Part shown: positions 32,516 to 43,696 of the stretch, piece by piece | Layout: the number at the start of each line of letters is the position of its first letter | Position numbering within the stretch: the stretch's first letter is position 1 | Assembly: GCA_015844335.1 (NCBI GenBank) | Contig: JADLZL010001956.1 | Span: 124,001-188,000, forward strand | Origin: Chrysopogon serrulatus | Lineage: Eukaryota; Streptophyta; Magnoliopsida; Poales; Poaceae | DNA: 64,000 bases | Direction of reading: 5' to 3' | Program-made: the position numbers and the translations under genes | Notes under the pieces: generated by a model | What the model saw: the letters and a program-made list of their open reading frames with translations, nothing else | What the model was told of the DNA's origin: nothing | Database searches by the model: none

Positions 32516-35124
32516 CCATGACATATGTTTTAGAAACTCTTTCATAGGTCATAAAAATGTGATATATTTTCTGCTCCTCACATTTCACTTTTCAGCTAAT
32601 GTTGATGAAGATTAAGTTATTTTCAGCAGCCTGAATATACCTGTCAGAGTATTGGATCATCGATCCATGAAGTACATATTTCCGCAATCCAGATTTAGTA
32701 TTTCTGCTATTTTGTAGCACACATGGACTAAGTTCTTGTGTTTCTGAACTTGCATGTGTCAGGCATACAACAGTTTATTTATGCTATTCTTGTAGCACAC
32801 AGTGGAATTTTGTTTATTTTTTCCCAGTTGTTCTAATAGTCCTTTCCTCATTAAGAACTTGTCAACATGAACATTCTCTGCACCTATTATCAGGCAGCTG
32901 CTTGTGCACTGGGAAGGCAATCCTAAGCTCTATGTCATCTGCATCTCGCCTGCATCAAATAGGCACGGGGACTTTAGCGACCCTATGCGTAGTTCTTCAA
33001 ATGATGTTATGTTCAACATTTATTCTTAATGTTCATAGTGCCCTAGTCCTATAGCTTATGATCATGCTAATATAATAATAATAGAACTCTGGTATATTTC
33101 ATACCCCTCAAAGACTAGAAATACATGTATATTTGGTCACTCGAGAAGCCTAAGATGTTGAGAGTAGCATATTTAGAGATAGGGATTGTGTGCGTTTAGC
33201 TATGCAGCAGCATCCATGGTTGGTACATTTATTTAGAGCATCTTTAGATTATAACTAGCACACTGAGAAAGATTTATGGTCATAAAATCATTGTTGTCTT
33301 TTTTATGTGTATATACGAAGGTTAACTATATGGAAGATCACAAGAAGTTAAATATGACTAACGACTCAATTTGAGCTAATGTTCATGTTCACACTTCACA
33401 TGCATCTCAATAATAGACAATAAAATTTCATGGTTAAAGTTAAATTGTCATAAGAATGTATCGAATAGACAAAACTATATTGTGGGCCAAATAATAGTAA
33501 CAAAACTTATTTGTACGCATAATACTTATGCCGGTAAAATTTCAGAACTTTAGCATGTGTGTAGCACATATTTGTATTTAGCAATAATTTTCCATCTACT
33601 GCAGACTAAAACTGTGACTCCTTTTCAACTAGTGACGCTGGATATGTCTCCTGGTATCTATCTGCAAGGCTAATGGACACTCTGCAGCTTTGGTGTTGAT
33701 TATGGATTCTTCCATCTCCAGTGGATCAAGCAGGAACTGATAAGTCTGATTCAGGACATTATTTTGGCCTGCTTCAGCTGTAGGAAATTATGGACTTGGG
33801 CCATTTGGAAAAGTAAGCAATTTAATTTTGTATTCAGTTTCAGTTAACTATATGTGCATAGATTATTCACGTGATTTCAAAATTATTTATCCACTTGATT
33901 TTACATGTTTTGTGGCTTATATATACTCATATTGAATAGAAATCCATTTTCAGTACTATTCAAAATGTGTTTGCCACTGATGAGCAAGTTAGTACTAATG
34001 TTTGGGGATTATTGTCAATCACATATGGCACAGTTCCAGTAGTCATCCAATGTGGAGGTTGGGTGCTTATTCCTGTTGTGGAAATTCATTAGCGTCTCTA
34101 GGTTGGCTTTATTAGAGGCTACACTTTATTAGAGGCTCCAGTAATCATTTCAATTATTTTTTAAGCTTTATTACTTTTCTGATATTGTAATAGGTTTATG
34201 ATATTGTTGCAGATTGGGAAGCCTTATATTCTCTCTAAATGCAAAGATTAACAAAGATTTCAAGCAGTAGCTATTTTCATCCAAAGATCTTATTACATTT
34301 GAGATCCACCAAGATTCTGTGTAGAAGGCAGGGTTGGACATGTGGCTTTTTATTGCAGATTCAAGGTAATAAGATGAGCATTCTCTTATGCAAGAACTAA
34401 TTAACAGATTGTAGCTATTTAGTATGAAGTGGCATGAAAATGAGGGAGGCGCAAATGGCTGCAGCGTTGTGTGCTGAGCTATTGGATGGCTAAGTCAGCC
34501 TGCTTCTTTTGACTTGTTATTCGGTTTTTAGGCTGCTCTACGGTGTCTTCAACCTAGTGAACTGAGCAGAGCATGAGATTATCTCTTACTAGTGGATTTT
34601 TGTACCAATTGTCTTTGCCAGGATTCCTCCCTGTTTAGTGGCATCCTTCCTGTCCTGTAATTAGGAATCTCTGGTCATGTGTCCTAGTTCCAATTTTCAT
34701 TATATAGTCTGAAATAATGTTGCACTGAGTTCTCTGTCTTGCTTAATGGAACTATATCCAAATTCTCCTGCTAGCTGGCCAAATAAGTATGTGCAGGCGG
34801 ACTAGGATCAGTTACTACTACAAATTTAGCAGCCACCTATAATTTTGTTCAAGTAGTTTATAAAACTAATGCAACCCCTTCCTGTTCGACGAGTTCTTGG
34901 ATCTGAGGAAGGAACCTTGACCAATTTCCGCCCAAAATTCCAGTCTTTTGCAAATTGCATGGTCAAATCTTCGTCTTGCCTTAATTTTTACTCAACCTCT
35001 CTCTCATTTCGTCTCAAGCATGTAATGGTACGATTATAATGTTTATTAAATTTGCTATATCTGATACTGGATCCACTGGCATCATTCTAACTTGCATGTC
35101 AATACTTTGTATAATAATATATAT

Positions 35125-35219
35125 TACTCCCACTGTCCTGTAATATGTGTTGCTCGGGGAGCGTGCTGTCCTCACAGGCACACTTCCCCAACGACAGATA
35201 AAAGGGGACAGAGGGAGTA
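35125..35219. mobile_element. Very short Stowaway-like MITE (95 bp)
   Basis: tactcccactgtcctgt at the left and aaaaggggacagagggagta at the right, inverted. Probably an internally deleted copy. Confidence 0.7.
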
Positions 35220-36196
35220 TGTAGGTAATTGGACCTGTGATGCTGTAGCCTGACCTTATGCTTGGTAGTGCTTCTGCTAATGATCTTATTTGGTCCAATG
35301 ACTATTGGAGGATACAGATATTTTGTCAATTGTCTATGTTGTGTTGTGATCATTTTTTGCTCTCCCTTCCCTTGAGTAGACAATTTATGATAATATATAG
35401 ATATAGAGTTTTATCTAGTTAACAAGCTCCCTATTAGGATCGGATTTTAGATGCATCAAGCTTTGTTCTGTTTGTCATCGAATGAGGCTTCTGGATATTT
35501 ATCTATTGTTCCATACATTTATATTAGTATTCCACCTGTATGCAGCTCCATGCCTCCCATGTGTTTACGTGGCTCGCCTATTTGTGCAGCTGCTCCACAC
35601 AGTCACCTCCCCCAACATATCCCTGGCGTGACAGAGATAGCAGCCTCAGCTCTTGTGTGTGCTTGTGTGAAGGTGAGTAGTATGCACTGGTAGCAGGTCA
35701 ACATCAGTTATTCTAGTTTCTCTGGAATGGGGCACTGACTTTGTTTTAGGATTTTGGAGGAATTGCTAAAGCACCTAGCATGACAAGTAGCTGCCAATCT
35801 TTTATTTGTACACTAATAGTCAAACATGTATGCTGATATGATCTTGAACTTATTCAGAGGGACCAATCAGAATTTTTTTTCAGATACACTATAATTTCAT
35901 TTCCTGGCAGTGGGATGGTGTGTCTTAATTTGGTGGATGGCAGGCTCGATTCTGCTGTGGTTGTGAGGTGCACATGCCTAAACATATGCCTACAAATATT
36001 TGTGACCATTTCGACAAATTTTTGTGACCATGTCTGTATGTTTTAATATTGCAAGTGATTTTTGGCTGCTTTCAGAGTCATGTCAGCATATATATATGTG
36101 AGGAAATCATAATAAATTGTCACATACTAATTTTGTACAAAGATATTTAGTTTAAATACGTAACTCTTTAAGTTAAAAATTAAATTCTGAAGTCAT

Positions 36197-36277
36197 TAGG
36201 AGCTTATCTGTGCAGCCAAGATGTTCTCTATTGATTTAGGAGCTTATCAGTGCAGCCAAGATGTTCTCTATTGATTT
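36197..36277. repeat. 40-bp tandem duplication
   Basis: taggagcttatctgtgcagc... occurs twice with one substitution. Confidence 0.9.
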
Positions 36278-37614
36278 CATTTCTGAGTAACTGCTTTTAG
36301 TCCACAGAAGTCTAAATATTCTCTCCTCCATGATCTTGATTTTTATATCACTGCTTATCAGTGTAAGGTCTGCTATTTTACTGCTTTAAGCAAAATCTTT
36401 GTTGACTCAATACATACATATTTTGATCTTGCAGTAATCAGCTGGAGTCCCCAAGCTGCGTTAAAAGTCAGTAGCCTTGCAAAACACAAATAGGTACCAG
36501 CACTAAAACTAGATTGATAGATACTATGATATCACACATGCCATTTTCAGCATCATGTATATAGCAGGGATGCCTCCTAGGTTTACTGCTACTAATTTGC
36601 ACTAGATAGTTAGATTCCCTGCTAGAGGTTCAGTGTAACGCTAAGGCTGGTGTAGTACTAGAATATGTGCATGTTCTAATTCTTCCAGATTAGGAAGCTC
36701 TTCTGGTCCATCTTAATATTTCCACCACGGTTTATCTGTTATGAGAAAATGCCTTGCTTTAGATCAAGTTCTGTGAAGTGCAAATGTTTGATCATAATCG
36801 CAAACATTTGAGGTTTTTATGGTTCACTCCATTATGTAAGATAGAGAGGTTTATGCATGTACATATGGATTATCAATAAGTAATCTAATTCTATGCTAGA
36901 TTAAATATAATTGAAGTCTTATCTTGCCACACATGATAATATAATATCTGTGACTAGGCTAGTTTGGTGGCAAATATTTTGAGGTTTCTATGGTTCCCTT
37001 GTTTTTCCAGCACAAGCAGATCAAATTAGAATTGAAAAAAAATAAAAGAAATATAATCTACTGTTTTTTTAGCTTTTATTGACTATTGAATTTGTGTCTG
37101 AGACAAGCAATCAATTACTTCATGAATTTTACACCTGTATCATATATTGCAGGTTTTTAAGAAACAACTTTCATAATGCTGGTGTTGTACTTAATGGATG
37201 TATTAACAACTTGGGTCTGGGTGCTATGCAAATGAAGGTCATTATTAGCAGCATCCCAAGTGTTTGCTGAAGGGGGCATATAATCAGATAGGAAAATATC
37301 ATCCACAAAAGCTGTGTTGCATTGCTGCAAAGTACAAATGACATCCAAAGTCCTCACTGATACAGATTTCAGTTCATCAGAAGGAAATACGGATGTCTGT
37401 GCATAACCACTGCAGTTCAAAAGCAAACGGATGTCTATGCATCATTCTGTAACTATGATAACGAACCAAATGGTACTATTGTGATTAGCATCATGTACTA
37501 TACTATCCTTAAATATTAGGAGAACAACGTCTCCTTTGACAGATTCACAATTCTATTGTTGTCAAATAATATTTTTTCATAAACAAACATTTGGTATTAT
37601 GTCATATAAAGATT

Positions 37615-37740
37615 CGAGGATCCCATATGGTGAAAATATTTGTGGTTTGAATAACAGCTACAAATAAATTTATGACACGAGGATCCCATATGGTGAAAAT
37701 ATTTGTTGTTCTGGTAGCTACTAGTAAATTTATCTGTGTA
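37615..37740. repeat. 63-bp tandem duplication
   Basis: cgaggatcccatatggtgaa begins at 37615 and 37678; the second copy is somewhat diverged. Confidence 0.85.
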
Positions 37741-38121
37741 AAGATTGTCATGCAAGATATGTTAGTAATGAATCAAACTTAAATAGTATTTATAGTTTAG
37801 AAAATGAATTATTAATATTGACAAGGAATGCATCAAGGATGAAAAAAAGCCAAATATATGCATCTCGGAGGCCTTGCAGAAAAAAAATCCAAAAAATGGT
37901 GTTTCTGAATTCTGTCCATGTACAGTGAAAATAACAAATAAAAATCAGAATAAAAAATCGGCCAGAAACACACATCCGTACGTAGGCAACAGCCACTCCA
38001 CAAAAAAAAAAAAACAGGTAGCGCACACGTCGCACGTAGGCAACAACCACCAAAAAAAAAAAAATCAACGAACCGCTTAGGGGTGCGAGGGCGCCTGATA
38101 AGAGGACGTGGGTATGGTCTC

Positions 38122-38147
38122 GGGTACTAAATAGCTATTTAGTACCC
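38122..38147. repeat. Perfect 26-bp palindrome at the right end of the 10-kb block
   Basis: GGGTACTAAATAG followed directly by its reverse complement. It would form a hairpin in single-stranded DNA or RNA. Confidence 0.95.
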
Positions 38148-38169
38148 TGGGGGAGTAATTAGCGTATCC

Positions 38170-38216
38170 CTATATATATATATTCTATATATATATATAT
38201 ATGTATATATATATAA
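38170..38216. repeat. (TA)n microsatellite, right of the 10-kb block
   Basis: TA repeats with tattcta and tatgta interruptions like those at 28104-28168, about 40 bp before the F-box start codon. Confidence 0.95.
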
Positions 38217-38257
38217 ACAAACCTGCCCTAGCTGTGTTCTGCCGGCAGCGGGATCGA

Positions 38258-39061
38258 ATGGCTAAGGGACGACTGGCCGGCACGGCGGCCGTAGCCAGCG
38301 ACGGCGAGGACCGCATCAGCGCGCTCCCCTGACGACGCCCTCCACCACATCCTCTCCTTCCTGCCCTCCGACGATGCCGTGCGGACTTCGGTGCTCGCCC
38401 GGCGCTGGCGCCACCTCTGGAGGTCCACGCGCTCCCTGCGTGTGACTCCGCGCCCAGACCCCCGCCGCTGCCGCGGCTGGACGGCGTCGACGCTGACCAA
38501 CTTCGTCAATCACTTCCTGTTCCTCCGCGGAGCCGCCGTGCCCGTGCACGACTGCGACATCCTCTGCGGCGAGTTGCACGGCGACTCCGACGCGTACAAC
38601 ATGGACATGGACCTCCCCAATTCCTACAAGCGAAATGCTTACAAACGTAAGCTAGACGACGATCTGAACCGGGCGGTCGGCCTGTGGATCCGCCATGGCG
38701 TGGCGAACGTGCAGGCCCGGGTGCTCTGGGTCCGCCTCAAGTGTAGGCGGCGCTTGTCCCTCGGCGTCGACAAGGTGCCCCTGGAATCGCAGCTCCTGAT
38801 GAGGGTGGAGCTCACGGACGCCAAGGTTTTCAAACGCAGTATGGATTTCTCACGATGCCCGGCACTGGAGGATCTCACCATGACTGGGTGCAAAATATAC
38901 AGCAAAAGGATCTCTTCTACGGCGTTGGCACGTCTCACCATTTCTGATAGCTATTTCTATGCTAAAACCCGCACTCTGATCTCACTCCTCGCCTTGTTTC
39001 GCTGCAAATATCTCTGTGTCAGGGCAGCGCTCCTCTTCTTGACAAGATGCCACTGTTGGTA
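38258..39061 (+). pseudogene. F-box/FBD-type gene, piece 1 (F-box and first LRR part)
   Basis: First coding piece of an interrupted F-box gene. From ATG 38258 it reads MAKGRLAGTAAVASDGEDRI, then SALP and a TGA at 38330-38332. One extra T at about 38330 causes this, and one frame over the F-box continues as DDALHHILSFLPSDDAV and RRWRHLWRSTRSLRV. LRR-like text follows (DFSRCPALEDLTMTGCKIYS). A second frameshift lies near 38979-38985, after which TPRLVSLQISLCQGSAPLLD and KMPLLV run to 39061. There a 9-bp direct repeat marks an insertion. It is paralogous to the minus-strand gene at 22.3-24.5 kb. The two frameshifts are independent of the insertions, so the locus is a pseudogene. Confidence 0.82.
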
Positions 39062-39289
39062 GGGACGCGGATTTTTTTGACCTTGAGGGCACAAGCCCTC
39101 ACGCATGCAGCCGCTGGATAGAGCTTTGTGATTCGCGCAAGATTCTGTAGCCCAGCGTATTCACTTGTATTTGTCTTTTACATAAAATTTTGAGGAACGT
39201 ATTCTGTCAGAGTACTGCATAGTACGCCGACTGCCAGTATTCAGCTTTCCATCAGCCTCTCACAAGACCCACCCGACACCATCTTCCAC

Positions 39290-39650
39290 TTTTGCTTCAC
39301 GGGCTTTTCTTCTCCAAAGCGACAACGCCGACTGCCGACGCCGCCGCACGATGTCGTGACGGCACGCCGCGCCGCCGCTCCAACTTGCCTCGCCGCCGGG
39401 CCACATCACTACCATCTGTTCTCTTCCTCCCGTCTCGAGCTATCTTCTTCCCCATGAAGCTTTTCTCCAATCCTCTAGTTCTCCCTAACACGAACCAGGA
39501 TTCCCGCTTGTTCGGTCCAGATCTGGCCAAATCCCCACTCATGCTAGCAGATCCGGTGGTTATCTCCGCATCTCCCTTGCATAGGATTGCTGCTCTCTCA
39601 TCCCTCCGCGGTGGTCATCTCCTTATTTCGTTTTTTTTTTTTTTTTTTTT
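39290..39650 (+). other. GC-rich leader-like segment with T22 run
   Basis: GC-rich text with a 120-codon open frame that runs into a poly-T tract at 39630-39650. It may be a captured first exon or leader; no domain is seen. Confidence 0.25.
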
Positions 39651-40020
39651 GTAAATTTTCCTGTTAGACTAGATGGTTTTCTGATTTTGTATTTTTTCTT
39701 GTTCCATGACTAGTTCGTTCTTGGCACGGAAGTCGGATTGTGGTTTTTAACGGTATAAAACAAATTTCGTTGCCTATAGTACTTGAATCACCTCATTTTC
39801 AGAATAAATTAATATGGAAATCTTAACAGAAGGTTTCACATATATATATATTTAATTTATTTATTTTTTTGTAATAGTTAATTCATCTCCTTTGATGTCG
39901 TCCTATCTCAGCTTTAATTCTATTTGTGGGGCTTCAATTATTTTAAAAACTTTGTTTCTTTTGGTGGCACTTACTGTTATATCTATATAATATGTATTTT
40001 CTGTATGTTTACCCGCATAT

Positions 40021-40193
40021 ATGGAGCATTAAATGTTAGTGAAAAAAAAAACTAATTATACAGTTTTGTTGTAAATCACGAGACGAATCTTTTGAGCCTA
40101 GTTGGGCCACGATTGGACAATATTTGCTAAATACAAACTAAATGCTACAGTTGCAACTTTTTCTAACATTTACGAACTGAACAAGGTCTAGAT
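40021..40193. mobile_element. MITE-like fragment
   Basis: gcattaaatgttagtgaaaa at the left and tttttctaacatttacgaac at the right are partly inverted. The inner text 'cacgagacgaatcttttgag' is familiar from grass MITEs. Borders are approximate. Confidence 0.45.
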
Positions 40194-41540
40194 TCTAATT
40201 GTGTCACTTTCGTTGGAATTGTTTTAGGCAGTTGCAAATAAATGTTGTCGGTACTTTGTGATAGTACAATTACGAATTGCTATTTAATTTCGATAGTTCT
40301 GGTTATTTTGCATACAGACTTATGCTACAATAGATTATCTTTTACCATTTTCCAGATATGAATGTGAGCATCAACTTGTTACCTGTGTTACAATAATTAG
40401 ATTCAAGGAATTTAATGTCATCCACCCTCCAAATTTTTAAAATAGCCAGACACTATGAAGATCTAGGATTTTCATTTTTGAATGTGAGCATCAACTTGCA
40501 TATAGGATTTTTGAATTGGTACCATTTACCTAGGTGTGATTTTTTTTTCTTTATCACTTTTGAGGTGATTGAGTCATTCAGAGATCCAGGATTTTTCAAT
40601 AGAATGAATTTTTGATGATGTACCAATATAAAATGTCATTTTTGCATCAGGCAAAGGTTTATTAGGTTTGACTGTTGTTTACTTCTTAGTCTTAATTCGG
40701 CTACCCTGTTTGTTTTATTGTTTTAGAAATACTCACCAGCCACACTGCATATTGTTTATGGGTCACAGATTTGGGGAGGTCACATCTGAGCAAACCAGTA
40801 ATAGATGTCACACGCAATGGAGCTCGTCACTAAGGATGCTCAACAAGAGCAGCTCAGCGTTTCATGTCCAACTGATGATATGCTTTCTCAGGTACATTGA
40901 ATCAGTTTTGGATTTTTGAAAATAATTCAAATATTATGTTAAAAATGGTTTGCAATCAAAGCATTATGCTCATGTGATATCATACTGTCATACGTATCTA
41001 TAACCCTTTCCCATTTCAGCTAAATGGTTTTACAACTACTAGTAACCTCTGGTTTTCCCTAAGGGATACTTTACACATTAAACATATACTCAGCTCTCGA
41101 AATTCCAAAAATCATGTGAAATATCAAATAATGCATATCTGAACAGGTAGGTTACTCTATATATGGCACTAGTTTCATATGGCACAATCCTGCTGGCATG
41201 AGCTATGGTACTAGTTTCATATGTTTTTAGCACTCAGTGCTAGGGCGCAGCAAAGAGAATAGCCTGCATGTGCCATAGGTCGTCATCTAAGTGATAAAAT
41301 ATATTGGTAGAAATCTCTGCACCTGTCACCAATAATATTCGCATTTCTAAAGTGCATAGAATGGAGCAGTAACATTATGGCTATGGGGCTGCAAAGGCGC
41401 TGAACTTGATATTAATATATTGTTCCAAACGCTTTTTAGCAGCAGTACATACTATTCTGTTACAGTCCTACTAATTCAGAATTTTTGTGATTGACAGCTT
41501 GTACTTCTTGGAAGTCGGGTTACCAAATGAGATAAACGTG

Positions 41541-41915
41541 TACTCCCTCTGTCCCATAATATATGACATTCTAGAGTTCAAAATTTGTCCCACAATACAT
41601 GACGTTATAGACTCAGTAGCAGGACTCATGCTGTAGTCGTACCTGACAGCGTCCATCCATCCCATCATGCTTTCCTCCAAGTGAATAAAAAAACAAAGAC
41701 AATGGAGGGGTGGCCGGCTGCTAGTGGTGCGCTGCCTCCGTGAAGTACTCCACATCATGGGACCTGTACTATTCCAGCAGCTTTGCCATCAAATAGTACA
41801 GCAGCAATGCAGCAGCCATCATCATTCGTTTATAGGGGGTTTTGTGTCTTTAGCCTCTAACCTTGGTAGTCAGGACAGGTTCTAAAACGACCTGTATAAT
41901 GGGACGGAGGGAGTA
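41541..41915. mobile_element. Stowaway-like MITE
   Basis: tactccctctgtcccataat at the left, ...ataatgggacggagggagta at the right, 375 bp, TA borders. Confidence 0.85.
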
Positions 41916-42515
41916 AGCATCATGCACGGCTACTAGAAGGTTATCTAAAGCTGTGAACTTGCCAGTAGATCCTGATTTCTAGGAGGAGAGTGTTTCTGGA
42001 CCTGGACAGGAAACAGCACACCGAAACCATGAGCAAAAGCTACTGGTGGCTATACTAGTGTGTGGCCATTGATACTGTCCATTTTACCATGAAAGAGTAA
42101 AGTGAGGGGGGCAGTGCATTTTCCCTAGGATTTAATAGCCAGATTATTTGTAGGACCGATGAAAGAACTGAAAAATGTATTGTAGTACTTTGTCGGTTTA
42201 CAATGAAAGATTTGAATTATTTTAACTTGAGGACGAGCCATGTAGGAAAAAATCACACACATCTTTGTTTGTAATTTTAGGAATTTTGGTTTATGCCTTC
42301 TCGAGAAAATACTAACATATACACCTTCGTTGGCAAAATTTCAAATATTTATCTAGTGTTTCAGTAAAGCTCTGCCCAAAGCTAATTCAAAAAACGAGAA
42401 GTTAAAGTTTCTTAAATCTGATATATCAACATGTGTATCTCAAAATAAATGTAATATAAAAATATATTTTTTATTTAATAAGTTATTTGGTGTCATATAT
42501 AGGTCAGACTCTTCA

Positions 42516-42793
42516 TACTCCATGCATTCTAAATTACAGGTTGTTCTATCTTTTCTAGACATATAGATATAGCTTTTTACTATATATTTGTGCATAATGT
42601 ATATTTTGGTACATAAAACAACAATTATGTACCTAAAAAAGCCTCAACATCTTATAGGTTGTTATGTCTTTTCTAGACATGTAGATATAGCTTTTTACTA
42701 TATATTTGTGCATAATGTATATTTAGGTACATAAAACAACAATTATGTACCTAAAAAAGCCTCAACATCTTATAATTTACAATGGAAGGAGTA
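42516..42793. mobile_element. Stowaway-like MITE with internal duplication
   Basis: Left tactccatgcattctaaatt, right ...aatttacaatggaaggagta. Its inside is a tandem duplication of about 117 bp (unit 'gttgttctatcttttctaga...acatcttata' at about 42540 and 42657). Confidence 0.78.
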
Positions 42794-42931
42794 CCTTGAT
42801 AATTAGATTTATAGAAGACATGCAGGAATAGGAATGTCAAATTGAAAATGTTATGAGGACGTATATCCTGTTAAATCTTGTATCTCCTACAAGTTTCATT
42901 TTTCTAGAGTTTCTATGTATTTTAAATAAAA

Positions 42932-43126
42932 TTTTCTTTCGTTCGAAATTATAAGACATTTTGACTTTTTTAGTTCATACATTTTGCTATGTACAAACAT
43001 ATATTATTATATCTAGATGCATATTATACAGTACGTAGTCATGTGTTAAGAACCAATATAGGATAACAACTAAAACAAAATGTACCAAAAAATCAAATGA
43101 CGTATAATTTGGAACGCAGAGAGTAA
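42932..43126. mobile_element. Stowaway-like MITE
   Basis: Left tttcgttcgaaattataaga, right ...gtataatttggaacgcagag. Part of its inside (acagtacgtagtcatgtgtt...) recurs just outside at 43137-43190, so a duplication followed insertion. Confidence 0.62.
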
Positions 43127-43636
43127 TTATGTGTTATACAGTATGTAGTCATGTGTTAAGAACCAATATAGGATAACAACTAAAACAAATTTAATTCTAT
43201 ATATTGTTATCAATTATAGTTATGTTTAACATATTACCCTTACCCGTCTTGTTTTTGGTGGTTATATAAATTTAATTAGTCAATTTATCAAATCTAGTGC
43301 ATTCTCTCTAAAATGCTTAGATATGTTTATCTTAATTAAGTTGATGCTGTTATTTTGATAAATGCCTAGCACTATGTTGCTGAGTATTTATGTACTTTCA
43401 ATAAAAAAAACTTTTGCACCAAATAATAGTAGATTCTAGTGGTGGTACAACTGTTATCATATTTTAGCAATATACCTTTACTTGACTATTAGCCTATTAC
43501 TTGTATTGTATTTATGTACTTGTTCAGTGGATGTACCCCTTCTCAACAATTCTTTGACTACACCGTGAACATCAACTAGCAGCTTTCTAAAGTAATTTGT
43601 ATTTATGTACTTGCTACATCGATTTTTTTGGTTCAT

Positions 43637-43696
43637 CTTCATTTTTATTGCTACTTAATTGGTTCTCTTCATTTTTATTGCTACTTAATTGGTTCT
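43637..43696. repeat. 30-bp perfect tandem duplication
   Basis: cttcatttttattgctactt... repeated twice head to tail. Confidence 0.92.

Larger units (their letters stand above)
32521..38121. other. Interior of the 10-kb block, right part
   Basis: 5.6 kb of AT-rich DNA with intron-like texture and no readable protein on either strand. It holds a 95-bp MITE, small tandem duplications (36197-36277, 37615-37740) and A-runs near 38000-38065. Confidence 0.5.
28172..38165. mobile_element. Roughly 10-kb block inserted in a (TA)n tract, with palindromic inverted ends
   Basis: The block lies between two TA microsatellites (28104-28168 and 38170-38216). Near the left end GGTACTAATTAATATTGAGT is followed by ACCCGAG. 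Near the right end, read on the opposite strand, GGTACTAAATAGCTATTTAG is followed by TACCCGAG. The ends are therefore inverted copies, and each is itself a hairpin. Rice 'Micron' elements are known to sit in TA microsatellites; from the context I infer a relationship or a similar target choice. Inside are a GC-rich first part (28300-28830), a second copy of the left end at 30170, a young LTR element at 30741-32515, and several kb of AT-rich DNA without a readable protein. Confidence 0.5.
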
